Shown: in pieces, positions 33,227 to 41,850 of the stretch
How positions within the stretch are numbered: the stretch's first letter is position 1
Layout of the letters: every line of letters begins with the position of its first letter
DNA from: Dorea_A amylophila
GTDB lineage: Bacteria > Bacillota > Clostridia > Lachnospirales > Lachnospiraceae
Length of the DNA stretch: 64,000 nt
NCBI RefSeq assembly: GCF_025567265.1
Contig: NZ_JAOQJW010000014.1
Span: 1 to 64,000 of the forward strand
Reading direction: 5' to 3'
The notes under the pieces: model-generated
Told to the model about the DNA's origin: nothing
Databases searched by the model: none
Seen by the model: the letters and a program-made list of their open reading frames with translations, nothing else
Made by a program: the position numbers and the translations under genes

Positions 33227-33961
33227 ATGAGAACATATAAGTTAACTATTTCCTATGACGGAAGCAGGTATCAGGGATGGCAGAGACAGGCCACAACAGA
33301 CAATACGATACAGTATATTCTGGAGTGGAGTATTGGTAAATTAGTCGGATACCGTGTGCATATAGATGGATCAGGAAGAACAGATGCAGGTGTACATGCG
33401 CGTGGGCAGGTCGCAAGTGTGAAACTGTCTAAGTTGTACGATACGAAAGAACTGAAAGATTCGCTGAACAGATATCTTCCGGAAGATATCCGTATTGTGA
33501 AAGTAGAACTGGCAAAGAATGGATTCCATGCGCGAAAAAGTGCGAAAGGTAAGAAATATGAATATTACATCGACTGCCGTGAAAAGCCGGATGTATTTTC
33601 AAGAAGATATTGTTATCATTATCCAGAAAAACTGGATATCGAAGCAATGCGTGATGCGACTAGATATCTGATCGGACCGAAGAACTTTACCAGCTTTACA
33701 GATGACAAGGAATGTAAAGATCCGGTTCGGAAGATTACGAATATTAAGATCGTCAGGAGCGGGGAAAAGGTAAGAATTACTTATTATGGTACCGGTTTCC
33801 TATATCACATGGTAAGAATCCTGACGGGAACGCTTCTGGAGATAGGTGCAGGCAAGAGGGATGCGTCTATGCTTCCGGTCGTAATTGCGGCAGAGGACAG
33901 AAGCCTTGCAGGATTTTTGGCTCCGGCAAGGGGATTATTCTTAAGAAAAGTATATTATTAA
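33227..33961 (+). CDS. truA: tRNA pseudouridine synthase A, copy 1
   Basis: Makes pseudouridines 38-40 in tRNA anticodon arms. The 244-residue protein has the nucleophile motif GRTDAGVHA (Asp about 53) and the RLDR-equivalent later motifs (GTGFLYHMVRILTG). It differs clearly from the second TruA at 45150 in this window (SRTDSGVHA there), so the two are not recent duplicates. Ribosome binding site weak (TGGGTG). exoA follows 87 bp downstream. Confidence 0.93.
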   Translation: MRTYKLTISYDGSRYQGWQRQATTDNTIQYILEWSIGKLVGYRVHIDGSGRTDAGVHARGQVASVKLSKLYDTKELKDSLNRYLPEDIRIVKVELAKNGFHARKSAKGKKYEYYIDCREKPDVFSRRYCYHYPEKLDIEAMRDATRYLIGPKNFTSFTDDKECKDPVRKITNIKIVRSGEKVRITYYGTGFLYHMVRILTGTLLEIGAGKRDASMLPVVIAAEDRSLAGFLAPARGLFLRKVYY

Positions 33962-34048
33962 GAATAGAATAAAACAGATAGGATATATGTCAGAAAAAGT
34001 AAAAGTACTGTCCGCAAAAAAAGGACAGGAAAAAGCCGGGAGGAATAT

Positions 34049-34801
34049 ATGAAGTTTATATCGTGGAACGTCAATGGAATCCGTGCGTGTGTACAGAAGG
34101 GATTTATGGATGTTTTTAATGAATTAGATGCAGATATTTTCTGTATTCAAGAATCAAAGATGCAGGCAGGACAGTTAGAACTGGATATGCCCGGATATCA
34201 TCAGTATTGGAATTATGCAGAGAAGAAGGGATATTCGGGTACCGGGATTTTTACAAAGAAAGAACCGGTATCAGTAAGTTATGGTCTGGGAATCGAAGAA
34301 CATGACAAAGAGGGCCGGGTGATCACGCTGGAATTTGAGGAATTCTATTTCATTACCGTGTATACACCGAATTCACAGAGTGAGCTTGCAAGACTGGATT
34401 ACAGAATGCAGTGGGAAGATGCATTCCTTACTTATCTAAAAGAATTGGAAAAGAAGAAACCGGTCATTTTTTGTGGGGATTTAAATGTAGCACACAAAGA
34501 AATAGACTTGAAGAACCCAAAGACAAACCGTAAAAATGCAGGATTCACAGATGAAGAACGTGGGAAATTTACAGATCTTTTAAATGCGGGATTTATTGAT
34601 ACGTTCCGCTACTTCTATCCGGAAAAGGAAGGAATATACTCATGGTGGTCCTACAGATTCAGCGCAAGAAAGAAGAATGCAGGGTGGCGTATTGATTATT
34701 TCTGTGTATCAGAGAGCCTGCAGCCACGTTTGAAAGATGCAGTCATTCACACGGAGATCATGGGATCGGATCATTGTCCGGTAGAACTTGATATAGAGTA
34801 A
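34049..34801 (+). CDS. exoA: Exodeoxyribonuclease III / AP endonuclease
   Basis: Base-excision repair nuclease of the Mg2+-dependent ExoIII/APE1 family, 250 residues. Active-site motifs: SWNVNGIRA (Asn about 7), QESKM (Glu about 34), Tyr in VYTPNS, CGDLNVAH (Asp/Asn about 145-147) and GSDHCPV (Asp-His about 242-243). GGGAGGAATAT precedes the ATG. All catalytic positions are present. Confidence 0.96.
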   Translation: MKFISWNVNGIRACVQKGFMDVFNELDADIFCIQESKMQAGQLELDMPGYHQYWNYAEKKGYSGTGIFTKKEPVSVSYGLGIEEHDKEGRVITLEFEEFYFITVYTPNSQSELARLDYRMQWEDAFLTYLKELEKKKPVIFCGDLNVAHKEIDLKNPKTNRKNAGFTDEERGKFTDLLNAGFIDTFRYFYPEKEGIYSWWSYRFSARKKNAGWRIDYFCVSESLQPRLKDAVIHTEIMGSDHCPVELDIE

Positions 34802-34831
34802 TCCGACAGTGTTATAATCATATGGAAAATA

Positions 34832-34885
34832 TATGGAGCTGCCGCAAAAGTAGATAAACAATCTGTTTTTGCGGCAGCTCCACAT
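34832..34885. terminator. Convergent terminator exoA / SDR
   Basis: TGGAGCTGCCGCAAAA pairs with TTTTGCGGCAGCTCCA, a 16-bp perfect stem between the two convergent genes. Confidence 0.85.
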
Positions 34886-34905
34886 ATTTAAAAAGATAAA
34901 GAGTT

Positions 34906-35640
34906 TTATAAAAAGCCTCCGTCAACCCCGATGATCTGTCCGGTCATATATTCCGGAGCATGTACAATATTCCATACCATCTGGGCAATTTCCTTAGGAG
35001 TTCCGTAACGTCCGGCAGGAATTTCATCTTCCAGGGCTTTTCGTTCTTCCGGTGTGAGCTGATCGTTCATAGAAGTATCGATGACACCGCATGCAATTGC
35101 ATTCACCTGGACATTACTTGGTGCGAGTTCTTTCGCCAGAGCTTTTGTGAATCCGTTGATACCGGATTTGGATGCGGAGTATGCAACTTCGCAGGAAGCA
35201 CCCGAGAGACCCCACATTGAAGAAATGTTGATGATCTTACCGGAACGCTTTGATACCATCGGAGGGATGGCCTGCCGGCAACAATAAAATACAGAAGAAA
35301 GATTGGTCTGAATAATATGATTCCAGTCTTCATCTGTCATATCGGATAAGAGATTGATATGAGAAATTCCGGCATTGTTCACAAGAACATCAAGGTGTGA
35401 ACAGTCATGATAGATACGGTTATATATGGCTCTTACATGGTCAGGATTGCCGACATCCCCGACAACGATCGTGCAAGGTGTGTGGTATTTTTTGCGGATA
35501 TAGGCGCGGAGCTTTTTCAGTTCATCTACAGAAGAAGAACAATTTAAAAATGTGTGATATCCGCGCGATGCAAATCGTAAAGCAATGCTTTTCCCGATAC
35601 CCCGGGAAGCCCCTGTAATTAAAATAGTCTTTTGTTCCAT
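34906..35640 (-). CDS. Short-chain dehydrogenase/reductase (FabG-like)
   Basis: NAD(P)-dependent oxidoreductase, 244 residues, classical SDR: cofactor loop TGASRGIGKS (about 8-17), NNAG (about 87-90), catalytic Ser in ISSMWG (about 138), YSASK (Tyr about 151, Lys155) and the C-terminal GVDGGFL. It is close to 3-ketoacyl-ACP reductases, but the gene stands alone, away from fatty-acid synthesis genes, so the substrate is open. Confidence 0.9.
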   Translation of the reverse strand: MEQKTILITGASRGIGKSIALRFASRGYHTFLNCSSSVDELKKLRAYIRKKYHTPCTIVVGDVGNPDHVRAIYNRIYHDCSHLDVLVNNAGISHINLLSDMTDEDWNHIIQTNLSSVFYCCRQAIPPMVSKRSGKIINISSMWGLSGASCEVAYSASKSGINGFTKALAKELAPSNVQVNAIACGVIDTSMNDQLTPEERKALEDEIPAGRYGTPKEIAQMVWNIVHAPEYMTGQIIGVDGGFL

Positions 35641-35794
35641 AATTTTTCTCCCCTGATCAATTAACTTTTCTTCTATTATATACTGAAATCATTGTCATTT
35701 AAAGTGTTAGGTGATATTATTTATATAACAATAACCAGTCGGACCGTAGAAGATTGGTTCCAAAAGCCAGACGTGATAAAAGAGAGGTACCATT

Positions 35795-36337
35795 ATGATT
35801 AATAAGGCAATTGAATTTGCCACGAGAGCACATGCAGGACAGTTCAGGAAAGGGACAAGCAGACCATATATTGTGCATCCGATCGAAGTGGGAGATATTG
35901 TCTCAACGATGACGAAGGACAAGGAGATCATCAGTGCAGCGGTTCTTCATGATACAATAGAAGATTGTGCAGGAGTATCAAGAGAGCTTCTGGCAGAAGA
36001 ATTTTCAGAACGGGTAGCGGGAATTGTGGCACAGGAAAGCGAAGACAAATCCAAGACATGGATGGAACGGAAATCAGCAACGATCGAGCATATCCGTACT
36101 GCACCAAAAGAAGTGCAGATGGTAGGACTTGCAGACAAACTTTCGAATATGAGGGATATTGACAGAGATTATCCGGTATACGGAGAAGAATTGTGGAACC
36201 GTTTCAGAATGAAGGACAAAGGGATTATCGGCTGGTATTATATTGGGATCCGGGATGCATTGAAGGAGTCGTTTGAAGGTGTAGAGGCTTATGAAGAATA
36301 TACCAGACTGGTGAATAAGATTTTTGAACAGGAATGA
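35795..36337 (+). CDS. Small HD-domain alarmone hydrolase-like protein
   Basis: A 180-residue stand-alone HD protein resembling the SpoT hydrolase domain and MESH1: KGTSRPYIVHPIEV (His about 28), HDTIED (about 53-58) and LADKLSNMRD (about 108-117). These are the Mn2+ and substrate residues of (p)ppGpp hydrolases. It lacks synthetase, TGS and ACT domains, so it is a candidate small alarmone hydrolase (SAH). The divergent SDR gene lies upstream; acylphosphatase downstream. Confidence 0.87.
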   Translation: MINKAIEFATRAHAGQFRKGTSRPYIVHPIEVGDIVSTMTKDKEIISAAVLHDTIEDCAGVSRELLAEEFSERVAGIVAQESEDKSKTWMERKSATIEHIRTAPKEVQMVGLADKLSNMRDIDRDYPVYGEELWNRFRMKDKGIIGWYYIGIRDALKESFEGVEAYEEYTRLVNKIFEQE

Positions 36338-36457
36338 ATCATAAAGACAGATCATATAGCAGAAGATATCCAGGGTGTTGTGCAAAAGCAGTACCCTGAT
36401 TCTTATTTACGCGAACAACGAGCAGAGCGTGTTTCTAATAGTTTAGGAGAAGATGAG

Positions 36458-36730
36458 ATGGCTGATGTAAGAAAACACATGATATTTCACGGAAGAGTGC
36501 AGGGAGTAGGTTTTCGTTATACTGCCAAATATCTGGCAAGATCAATGAATCTGACCGGATGGGTGAAAAATGAATATGACGGAACCGTAGTGATGGAAGT
36601 ACAGGGAAGAGAGGCAATGATCTTCGAACTGATGAAAGGACTGAACAGGAATCAGTTTATCCAGATTGACTGGATTGATACAGAAGAGAAGGAAACAGAA
36701 ACGGAAAGCAGTTTTGAAGTGAAATATTAA
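36458..36730 (+). CDS. acyP: Acylphosphatase
   Basis: Small enzyme (90 residues) that hydrolyses acyl phosphates. The signature GRVQGVGFRYTA (about 12-23) supplies the phosphate-binding loop with Arg20, and GWVKNEYDGTV (about 34-44) supplies catalytic Asn38. The ATG at 36458 lies 8 nt after AGGAG. Confidence 0.95.
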   Translation: MADVRKHMIFHGRVQGVGFRYTAKYLARSMNLTGWVKNEYDGTVVMEVQGREAMIFELMKGLNRNQFIQIDWIDTEEKETETESSFEVKY

Positions 36731-36780
36731 GTTTACAGGACGGGAAAAGTGATTCGGTATATACACTTGAAAGATACATA

Positions 36781-36789
36781 TGTTATACT
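36781..36789 (+). promoter_or_regulatory. Extended -10 promoter of the TetR gene
   Basis: TG-T-TATACT 39 bp before the start codon; no clear -35. Confidence 0.5.
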
Positions 36790-36827
36790 GGAAGTATTCA
36801 AGATGAGGGTGGACGAGGAGAAGAAAA

Positions 36828-37418
36828 ATGACGATAGAAACTGAAAATCAAAAGAGCGTAAAAGGAAGAATTGTAGCTGCGGCGTGGCAGCTGTTTTATG
36901 AAAAAGGATATAATGGAACAACGGTGGATGATATCATTGATCTGTCCGGAACATCCAAGGGTTCTTTCTATTATTACTTTAATACAAAGGACGAGCTTCT
37001 GAATACATTGTCTATGATCCTGGATGATAATTATGAAATATTGAAAGAGAAAATGGATCCGGATATGAACAGTTATGATAAGTTACTGTATCTGAATTAT
37101 GAAGCACATTCTATGATAGAAGAAAAGATCAACATTGATCTTCTGGCATCTCTGTATTCTACACAGCTTGTGGCACAGGGACACAGATCATTGCTGGATC
37201 AGAACCGGACATATTATAAGCTGATCAGCAGTGTGATCGATGAAGGACAAAAGCGTGGCGAGATATCGGATGAAGTCTCGGTGAGCGATCTGGTCAGATA
37301 TTATTCCATGTGCGAAAGGGCGCTGGTTTCAGACTGGTGTCTGAATAAGGGAGAGTATTCACTGAGAGAGTATTCGAAAAAATGTATGCCGGTCATGCTG
37401 GAACATTTTAAAAGATAA
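36828..37418 (+). CDS. TetR/AcrR family transcriptional regulator
   Basis: A 196-residue regulator. The N-terminal helix-turn-helix is clear: RIVAAAWQLFYEKGYNGTTVDDIIDLSGTSKGSFYYYFNTKDELL (about 11-55). The C-terminal ligand domain is not distinctive. No divergently transcribed transporter is adjacent, so its target is unknown. It is convergent with the GntR gene, sharing a terminator. Confidence 0.9.
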   Translation: MTIETENQKSVKGRIVAAAWQLFYEKGYNGTTVDDIIDLSGTSKGSFYYYFNTKDELLNTLSMILDDNYEILKEKMDPDMNSYDKLLYLNYEAHSMIEEKINIDLLASLYSTQLVAQGHRSLLDQNRTYYKLISSVIDEGQKRGEISDEVSVSDLVRYYSMCERALVSDWCLNKGEYSLREYSKKCMPVMLEHFKR

Positions 37419-37435
37419 AAAGATAATAAATACAC

Positions 37436-37458
37436 AGAACCTGCCAATGGCAGGTTCT
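37436..37458. terminator. Convergent terminator TetR / GntR
   Basis: AGAACCTGCC (37436-37445) and GGCAGGTTCT (37449-37458) form a 10-bp perfect stem with a 3-nt loop. Confidence 0.82.
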
Positions 37459-37469
37459 TATTCTGTAGA

Positions 37470-38111
37470 TCAATGCATTTTCAAAGCAGTGTTGCGTCCG
37501 GTACCGAAATGATCATTTTTCAGTATTTCAAACGCCTTTTCATAATTTCCTTTCCGCATATATGCAACCATTTTCTTGAGATTTTCATTTGTCTTTGGAA
37601 TTCCCATTCCGTTACGGATGGAATATTGTCCGATACGGATGAGCTCAGACAGATTATTTTCATAGATCCGGTTAATCCGTTCATTATCCAGAATACTGAT
37701 AATCTCCATATGCATTGCGGTATCCGCAATTTCCCATTCGTACAGATCACCGGCAACGGCGCACATGCGCACGATCTTTTCCTCTATGCGATAAGAATAT
37801 TCCTCATACCGGCCTGACGTAAAGATAAGGTGAAAAGCCGGGCCCTCTAATAATTCTCTTAACTGATAGATTTCATTGATATCTTTCTCTGTAATTTCTT
37901 TCACCGTCATAGATTTATAATAATCAGAAACGATCAGCCCTTCGACCTGCAGCATCTGGATCGCAGTACGGACCGGGCTGCGGCTCATCCCCAGTTCTTT
38001 GGTGAGCATGGCTTCGGTGAGAACCATGCCCGGAGGATAGGTAAGATTCATAATATTTTCTTTGATCGTCTCATAAGCCTGTGTGGCAAGAGACGGACTC
38101 TTTTCTGCCAT
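37470..38111 (-). CDS. GntR-family regulator (FCD subfamily)
   Basis: A 213-residue regulator: winged helix with LTEAMLTKELGMSRSPVRTAIQMLQVEGLI (about 31-60), then an all-helical FCD ligand domain (about 75-205) with the metal/ligand-lining Asp and His residues such as ELLEGPA and DTAMHMEI. The start is set by AAGGGGG upstream on the minus strand. The upstream region holds five GTATAC-centred sites, two of them perfect 14-bp palindromes, so it almost certainly controls its own promoter and the divergent proC promoter. Confidence 0.9.
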   Translation of the reverse strand: MAEKSPSLATQAYETIKENIMNLTYPPGMVLTEAMLTKELGMSRSPVRTAIQMLQVEGLIVSDYYKSMTVKEITEKDINEIYQLRELLEGPAFHLIFTSGRYEEYSYRIEEKIVRMCAVAGDLYEWEIADTAMHMEIISILDNERINRIYENNLSELIRIGQYSIRNGMGIPKTNENLKKMVAYMRKGNYEKAFEILKNDHFGTGRNTALKMH

Positions 38112-38192
38112 GTCGGATTCCCCCTTTTGGTATACGTCCCAGAAAAAATGAATGTGAAGATAAAAGTATACATCTTTTATATTTGTATACAA

Positions 38193-38221
38193 ATTATAAC
38201 GTGTTTTTAAAGAAAATTCAA
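38193..38221 (-). promoter_or_regulatory. gntR promoter (minus strand)
   Basis: On the minus strand TTGAAT (38216-38221), 17-bp spacer, TATAAT (38193-38198). The -10 box touches the palindrome 38181-38194. Confidence 0.8.
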
Positions 38222-38230
38222 GGTTATGTG

Positions 38231-38259
38231 TTGACTTTTTTGAAAAGGAGTGTTATAGT
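38231..38259 (+). promoter_or_regulatory. proC promoter
   Basis: TTGACT (38231-38236), 17-bp spacer, TATAGT (38254-38259) with a TGT extension. The palindrome 38273-38286 lies just after the expected transcription start (about 38266), a classic repressor position. Confidence 0.85.
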
Positions 38260-38403
38260 CACAGTAGAAATGATTTGTATACAAATTAAAAAAACGTATA
38301 CAAATAGCACATGAAGAATATCCATTACAAATCATAAATCATCATTCATGCGCTGGAACAATTAATAAGACAATATCATATTGGAAAAGGAAGGTAATTA
38401 AGG

Positions 38404-39198
38404 ATGAAATTAGGATTTATTGGTACAGGTAACATGGCATCAGCAATTATGGGGGGAATTATTAAGAATAATGTAATTCCGGCAGAAGAGATCATCGGAG
38501 CAGATCTTTTTGCACCTGGAAGAGAAAGAGCGCAGAAAGAATATGGAATCAATGTAACAGCAGATAATAAAGAAGTTGCTTCAAAAGCAGAGACAATTAT
38601 CCTCTCTGTAAAACCTCAGTTCTATGCAAGCGTAATTGCAGATATCAAAGATGTAGTAACAGACAACCAGATTATCATTACAATTGCACCTGGTAAGACA
38701 CTTGCATGGCTTGCAGAACAGTTTGGAAAAGAAGTAAAGATTGTCCGTACAATGCCTAACACACCGGCTATGGTTGGAGAAGGTATGACAGCCGTTTGCC
38801 CGAATGAGCAACTTACAGAAGATGAGATTGCATATGTAAAGAGTCTTTTGGAAAGCTTCAGCCGCGCAGAGATCGTTCCGGAGCGTCTGATGGATGTTGT
38901 GACAGCAGTAAGCGGAAGCTCACCGGCATATGTATTCATGCTGATCGAAGCTATGGCAGACGCAGCAGTTTCAGGCGGAATGCCAAGAAAACAGGCTTAT
39001 CAGTTTGCTGCACAGGCAGTTCTCGGAAGCGCAAAGATGGTTCTGGATACAGGAAAACATCCTGGAGAATTAAAAGATATGGTTTGCTCACCGGCAGGAA
39101 CAACAATTGAAGCTGTTCGTACATTAGAAGAACTTGGATTCAGAAGTTCTATCATTGAAGCAATGAAAGTCTGCGAAGAGATGTCTAGAAGTTTATAA
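38404..39198 (+). CDS. proC: Pyrroline-5-carboxylate reductase
   Basis: Last step of proline synthesis, NAD(P)H-dependent. The 264-residue protein has the N-terminal Rossmann loop GFIGTGNMASA (about 4-14), SVKPQ (about 66-70), MPNTPA (about 119-124) and the C-terminal GSSPAYVF and LRD/MVCSPAGTT regions. GGAAAAGGAAGG precedes the ATG. The leader from the predicted start is about 138 nt. The adjoining GntR gene and its operators suggest metabolite-responsive control, unusual for a plain biosynthetic proC. Confidence 0.95.
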   Translation: MKLGFIGTGNMASAIMGGIIKNNVIPAEEIIGADLFAPGRERAQKEYGINVTADNKEVASKAETIILSVKPQFYASVIADIKDVVTDNQIIITIAPGKTLAWLAEQFGKEVKIVRTMPNTPAMVGEGMTAVCPNEQLTEDEIAYVKSLLESFSRAEIVPERLMDVVTAVSGSSPAYVFMLIEAMADAAVSGGMPRKQAYQFAAQAVLGSAKMVLDTGKHPGELKDMVCSPAGTTIEAVRTLEELGFRSSIIEAMKVCEEMSRSL

Positions 39199-39232
39199 TC
39201 AATATATTTAAATAATAAAAATATCTATACGG

Positions 39233-39269
39233 AGCAGGAATTACAGAGAAGTTGTAGTTCCTGCTTTTT
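39233..39269 (+). terminator. proC terminator
   Basis: AGCAGGAATTAC (39233-39244) pairs with GTAGTTCCTGCT (39254-39265) with one G-U pair, then TTTTT. Confidence 0.88.
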
Positions 39270-39343
39270 GTGTTGTCTATTCGTATTTGGGAAGAATTGT
39301 GTTAGAATAACATTTAGAAGAAAACAGGACAGGTGAATAAAAG

Positions 39344-39979
39344 ATGAAAAAAGAACTGGATTATTTTATGATTGATGGAGAATTTGGCGGAAATCAGGAC
39401 TGGTTTACCAATATTGTTATGAATGTCGGAGGATGCGGGGCAGCAACGGCCTGTGACAGCTGCATCTATCTGGCAAAATACAAAGGAATGAAAGAACTAT
39501 ATCCATTTGATCTGGAACAGATGGATAAAGAAGCCTATAAAAAATTCAGCCAGCTTATGAAGCCGTATATACGGCCGAGAGTTCAGGGAGTGAAAAAGCC
39601 TGAGTGGTACATCGGGGGATTGGAAAAATATATTTCAGACGTGAATAAAAGATGTGGAACAGATTACCAGATCCATATGGAAAAATTCGACGGAACAGGA
39701 GATGCAGACGAGGCAGAACGTATTATATGCGGACAGATTGATAAAGAACTTCCGGTTCCATATCTGATGCTCCGTCATTTGAACACTGAAAAATACAAAG
39801 ATTTTATCTGGCACTGGTTCCTGGTGGTCGGATATGAAAAAGAGAAGCATGAAACATGGATTGATGTGGCTACTTATGGGGAAAAAGTCCGTTTGAACCT
39901 GAAAGATCTGTGGAAAACCGGGTGTGAAGAAAAAGGGGGAATCGTAATTTATGAGATAAAAGAGCAGAAAAAGAATTAA
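39344..39979 (+). CDS. Uncharacterised papain-like (C39-type) protein
   Basis: A 211-residue soluble protein not matched to a named family. It shows a plausible papain-fold triad: Cys31 in GGCGAATA after a Gln-containing GGNQDW stretch (Gln18), His157 in IWHWFLVVGY and Asp174 in TWIDVATYG. The HWxxVxGY and following Asp pattern is typical of C39/BtrH-like peptidases and acyltransferases. There is no signal peptide. Small and charged, alone between terminators. Function unknown; a cytoplasmic peptidase or amide transferase is possible. Confidence 0.7.
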   Translation: MKKELDYFMIDGEFGGNQDWFTNIVMNVGGCGAATACDSCIYLAKYKGMKELYPFDLEQMDKEAYKKFSQLMKPYIRPRVQGVKKPEWYIGGLEKYISDVNKRCGTDYQIHMEKFDGTGDADEAERIICGQIDKELPVPYLMLRHLNTEKYKDFIWHWFLVVGYEKEKHETWIDVATYGEKVRLNLKDLWKTGCEEKGGIVIYEIKEQKKN

Positions 39980-40067
39980 AATGACCAAGTTTCATATTTT
40001 TTACACATTTTTGAATTATAATTATTCATAATCGTAAAAAAATAAAAGAAAAGGTGGGAGAGAAAAA

Positions 40068-41729
40068 GTGAAAAAGCGAATCATGACTGCAGGAATGTTA
40101 GCTATGATACTTGCGATAGGAATGACAGCGTGCACAAAAGCAGATAACACAACCAAAACAGAGAACACTTTGGAATCAGATGGAAAACAAGAACAGAAGG
40201 AAACGGATAACGAAAAAAATGTAATGAATACAGAGCAGAAAAAGATCTACGAAAAAATCAAGCAGACCTATAATGCGGAAGAGCAGGAAAAAGTTGCGGA
40301 TGCATTAGAGAACAAGAAAGAGTCACAGGATTATAATCTGAGCAATATGCTGATCGAATATAATCCATTTGGAACCAATACACAGTCGCTGTATGTATAT
40401 TTTAAAACGGATGCAGCGGTAAAGGTATCCTATACGATCCATGTAAAAGACGATAGCATTTCTGATTTCAGCAGAGATGTATATCAGGATGAGGAATATC
40501 AGACAGAACATGAATTCCAGGTGATTGGCCTGATCCCGGATACGGAGAATACAATTACCTTTTATGTGACAAACGAAGATGGATCTACCAATACAAAGGA
40601 AATCGTATACGAAATGGGAAGCCTGTACGGAGAGGAAAAGGTACAGCTTGATACCGATATAAAACAGAGTGCGGATCAACTGGAAGACGGACTTTATGTG
40701 ATATTAGGTAATGACAGCAGTTCTATGGATTTCATGTATTATTATGATAACAGCGGAGTTCTAAGAGGTGAGGTGCCGCTTCTGGGTTACAGAAGCCAAA
40801 GGCTGCTCTTTGATGATAACTCCATGTATTACAGTATTTCCGAGAAGAAGATGGCACAGGTGAACCGTCTCGGACAGGTGACAAAGGTGTACAATCTTGG
40901 TGATTACAGTCTGCATCATGATTATGTGTTTGATGAAAATGGCAATATGCTGATCCTGGCAACGGATACCACACAGGACAGTGTGGAGGATATCGTGTTG
41001 AAGCTGGATGTGAATTCAGGTGAAGTGACAGAGGTACTGGATCTGGGAGACCTGTTTGGTGATTATAAGAAGACCTGCGTGAAGAATTCCTCGGATGAGC
41101 TGGACTGGATGCATATTAATACGATCCAGTACATGGGAAATGGATCAGTGCTGTTAAGCTCCAGAGAGACGTCTACGATCATTAAAGTGGACAACCTTTA
41201 TGATGAACCGTCGATTGCTTACATGATCGGTGAGAAGGATTTCTGGGAAGATACATCCTACGTAAGTTGTGTGCTGAATAAAAAAGGCGATTTTATCATT
41301 CAGGGCGGTCAGCATACGATTACATATGAGACGGATGAAAGCCTTGCAGACGGGCAGTATTATCTGTATATGTTTAATAATAATATCGGAATCAGCGAGA
41401 CAAGACCGGATTATGACTGGTCTTCCATCGGACTTAAGACCAGTTCGGCAGTGGACGGAAAGAATTCCAAATATTATAAATATCTGGTAGACGAAAATGA
41501 AGGAACATTTGAACTTGTGGATTCATTTAAGGTTCCATATTCTGGATACGTCAGCAGCGCACAGGATATTGGGGATCACGTGCTTGTAGATTCCGGATTG
41601 AAAGGAACGTTTACGGAATATGATGCGGATCATAAGGCAATCGCAACATATAAGATGGATTATGAAGAATTCATTTACCGTGTATTCAAGTATAATTTTG
41701 AAGGATATTATTTTGGAAAAAGTGAATAA
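40068..41729 (+). CDS. Lipoprotein aryl-sulfate sulfotransferase (ASST)
   Basis: PAPS-independent transfer of sulfate between phenolic compounds. The 553-residue protein has a lipoprotein signal (hydrophobic 5-20, lipobox MTAC with Cys22), a low-complexity linker (about 23-60), an N-terminal Ig-like domain (about 90-190) and a six-bladed propeller. Likely active-site His are His283/His284 in LHHDYVFDENG and His349 in DWMHINTIQY, matching the family positions. Surface-anchored, single-gene unit. Substrates in the gut would include phenols, bile or drug sulfates, but specificity cannot be read. Confidence 0.88.
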   Translation: MKKRIMTAGMLAMILAIGMTACTKADNTTKTENTLESDGKQEQKETDNEKNVMNTEQKKIYEKIKQTYNAEEQEKVADALENKKESQDYNLSNMLIEYNPFGTNTQSLYVYFKTDAAVKVSYTIHVKDDSISDFSRDVYQDEEYQTEHEFQVIGLIPDTENTITFYVTNEDGSTNTKEIVYEMGSLYGEEKVQLDTDIKQSADQLEDGLYVILGNDSSSMDFMYYYDNSGVLRGEVPLLGYRSQRLLFDDNSMYYSISEKKMAQVNRLGQVTKVYNLGDYSLHHDYVFDENGNMLILATDTTQDSVEDIVLKLDVNSGEVTEVLDLGDLFGDYKKTCVKNSSDELDWMHINTIQYMGNGSVLLSSRETSTIIKVDNLYDEPSIAYMIGEKDFWEDTSYVSCVLNKKGDFIIQGGQHTITYETDESLADGQYYLYMFNNNIGISETRPDYDWSSIGLKTSSAVDGKNSKYYKYLVDENEGTFELVDSFKVPYSGYVSSAQDIGDHVLVDSGLKGTFTEYDADHKAIATYKMDYEEFIYRVFKYNFEGYYFGKSE

Positions 41730-41782
41730 TCCATAAAAATCATATGGAAGTCTTTACGGATAACGATTTATCCGCTAAAATG

Positions 41783-41810
41783 AAAGCGTCGGTTTTTGCC
41801 GGCGCTTTTT
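41783..41810 (+). terminator. Terminator after the sulfotransferase gene
   Basis: AAAGCGTCGG (41783-41792) pairs with CCGGCGCTTT (41799-41808), then TTTTT; a second small hairpin GGATAA/TTATCC lies just upstream. Confidence 0.88.
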
Positions 41811-41850
41811 GAAAAAGTAGTTGAATTAAGAAAGAAAAGGGGAAAATAGA

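Larger units (their letters stand above)
38130..38301. promoter_or_regulatory. Cluster of GTATAC-centred operators between gntR and proC
   Basis: GTATAC occurs at 38130, 38166, 38185, 38277 and 38296. The copies at 38181-38194 and 38273-38286 are the identical perfect palindrome ATTTGTATACAAAT; the 38296 copy keeps GTATACAAAT. This is the form of site expected for an FCD-type GntR protein (TnGTATACnA). Confidence 0.85.
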
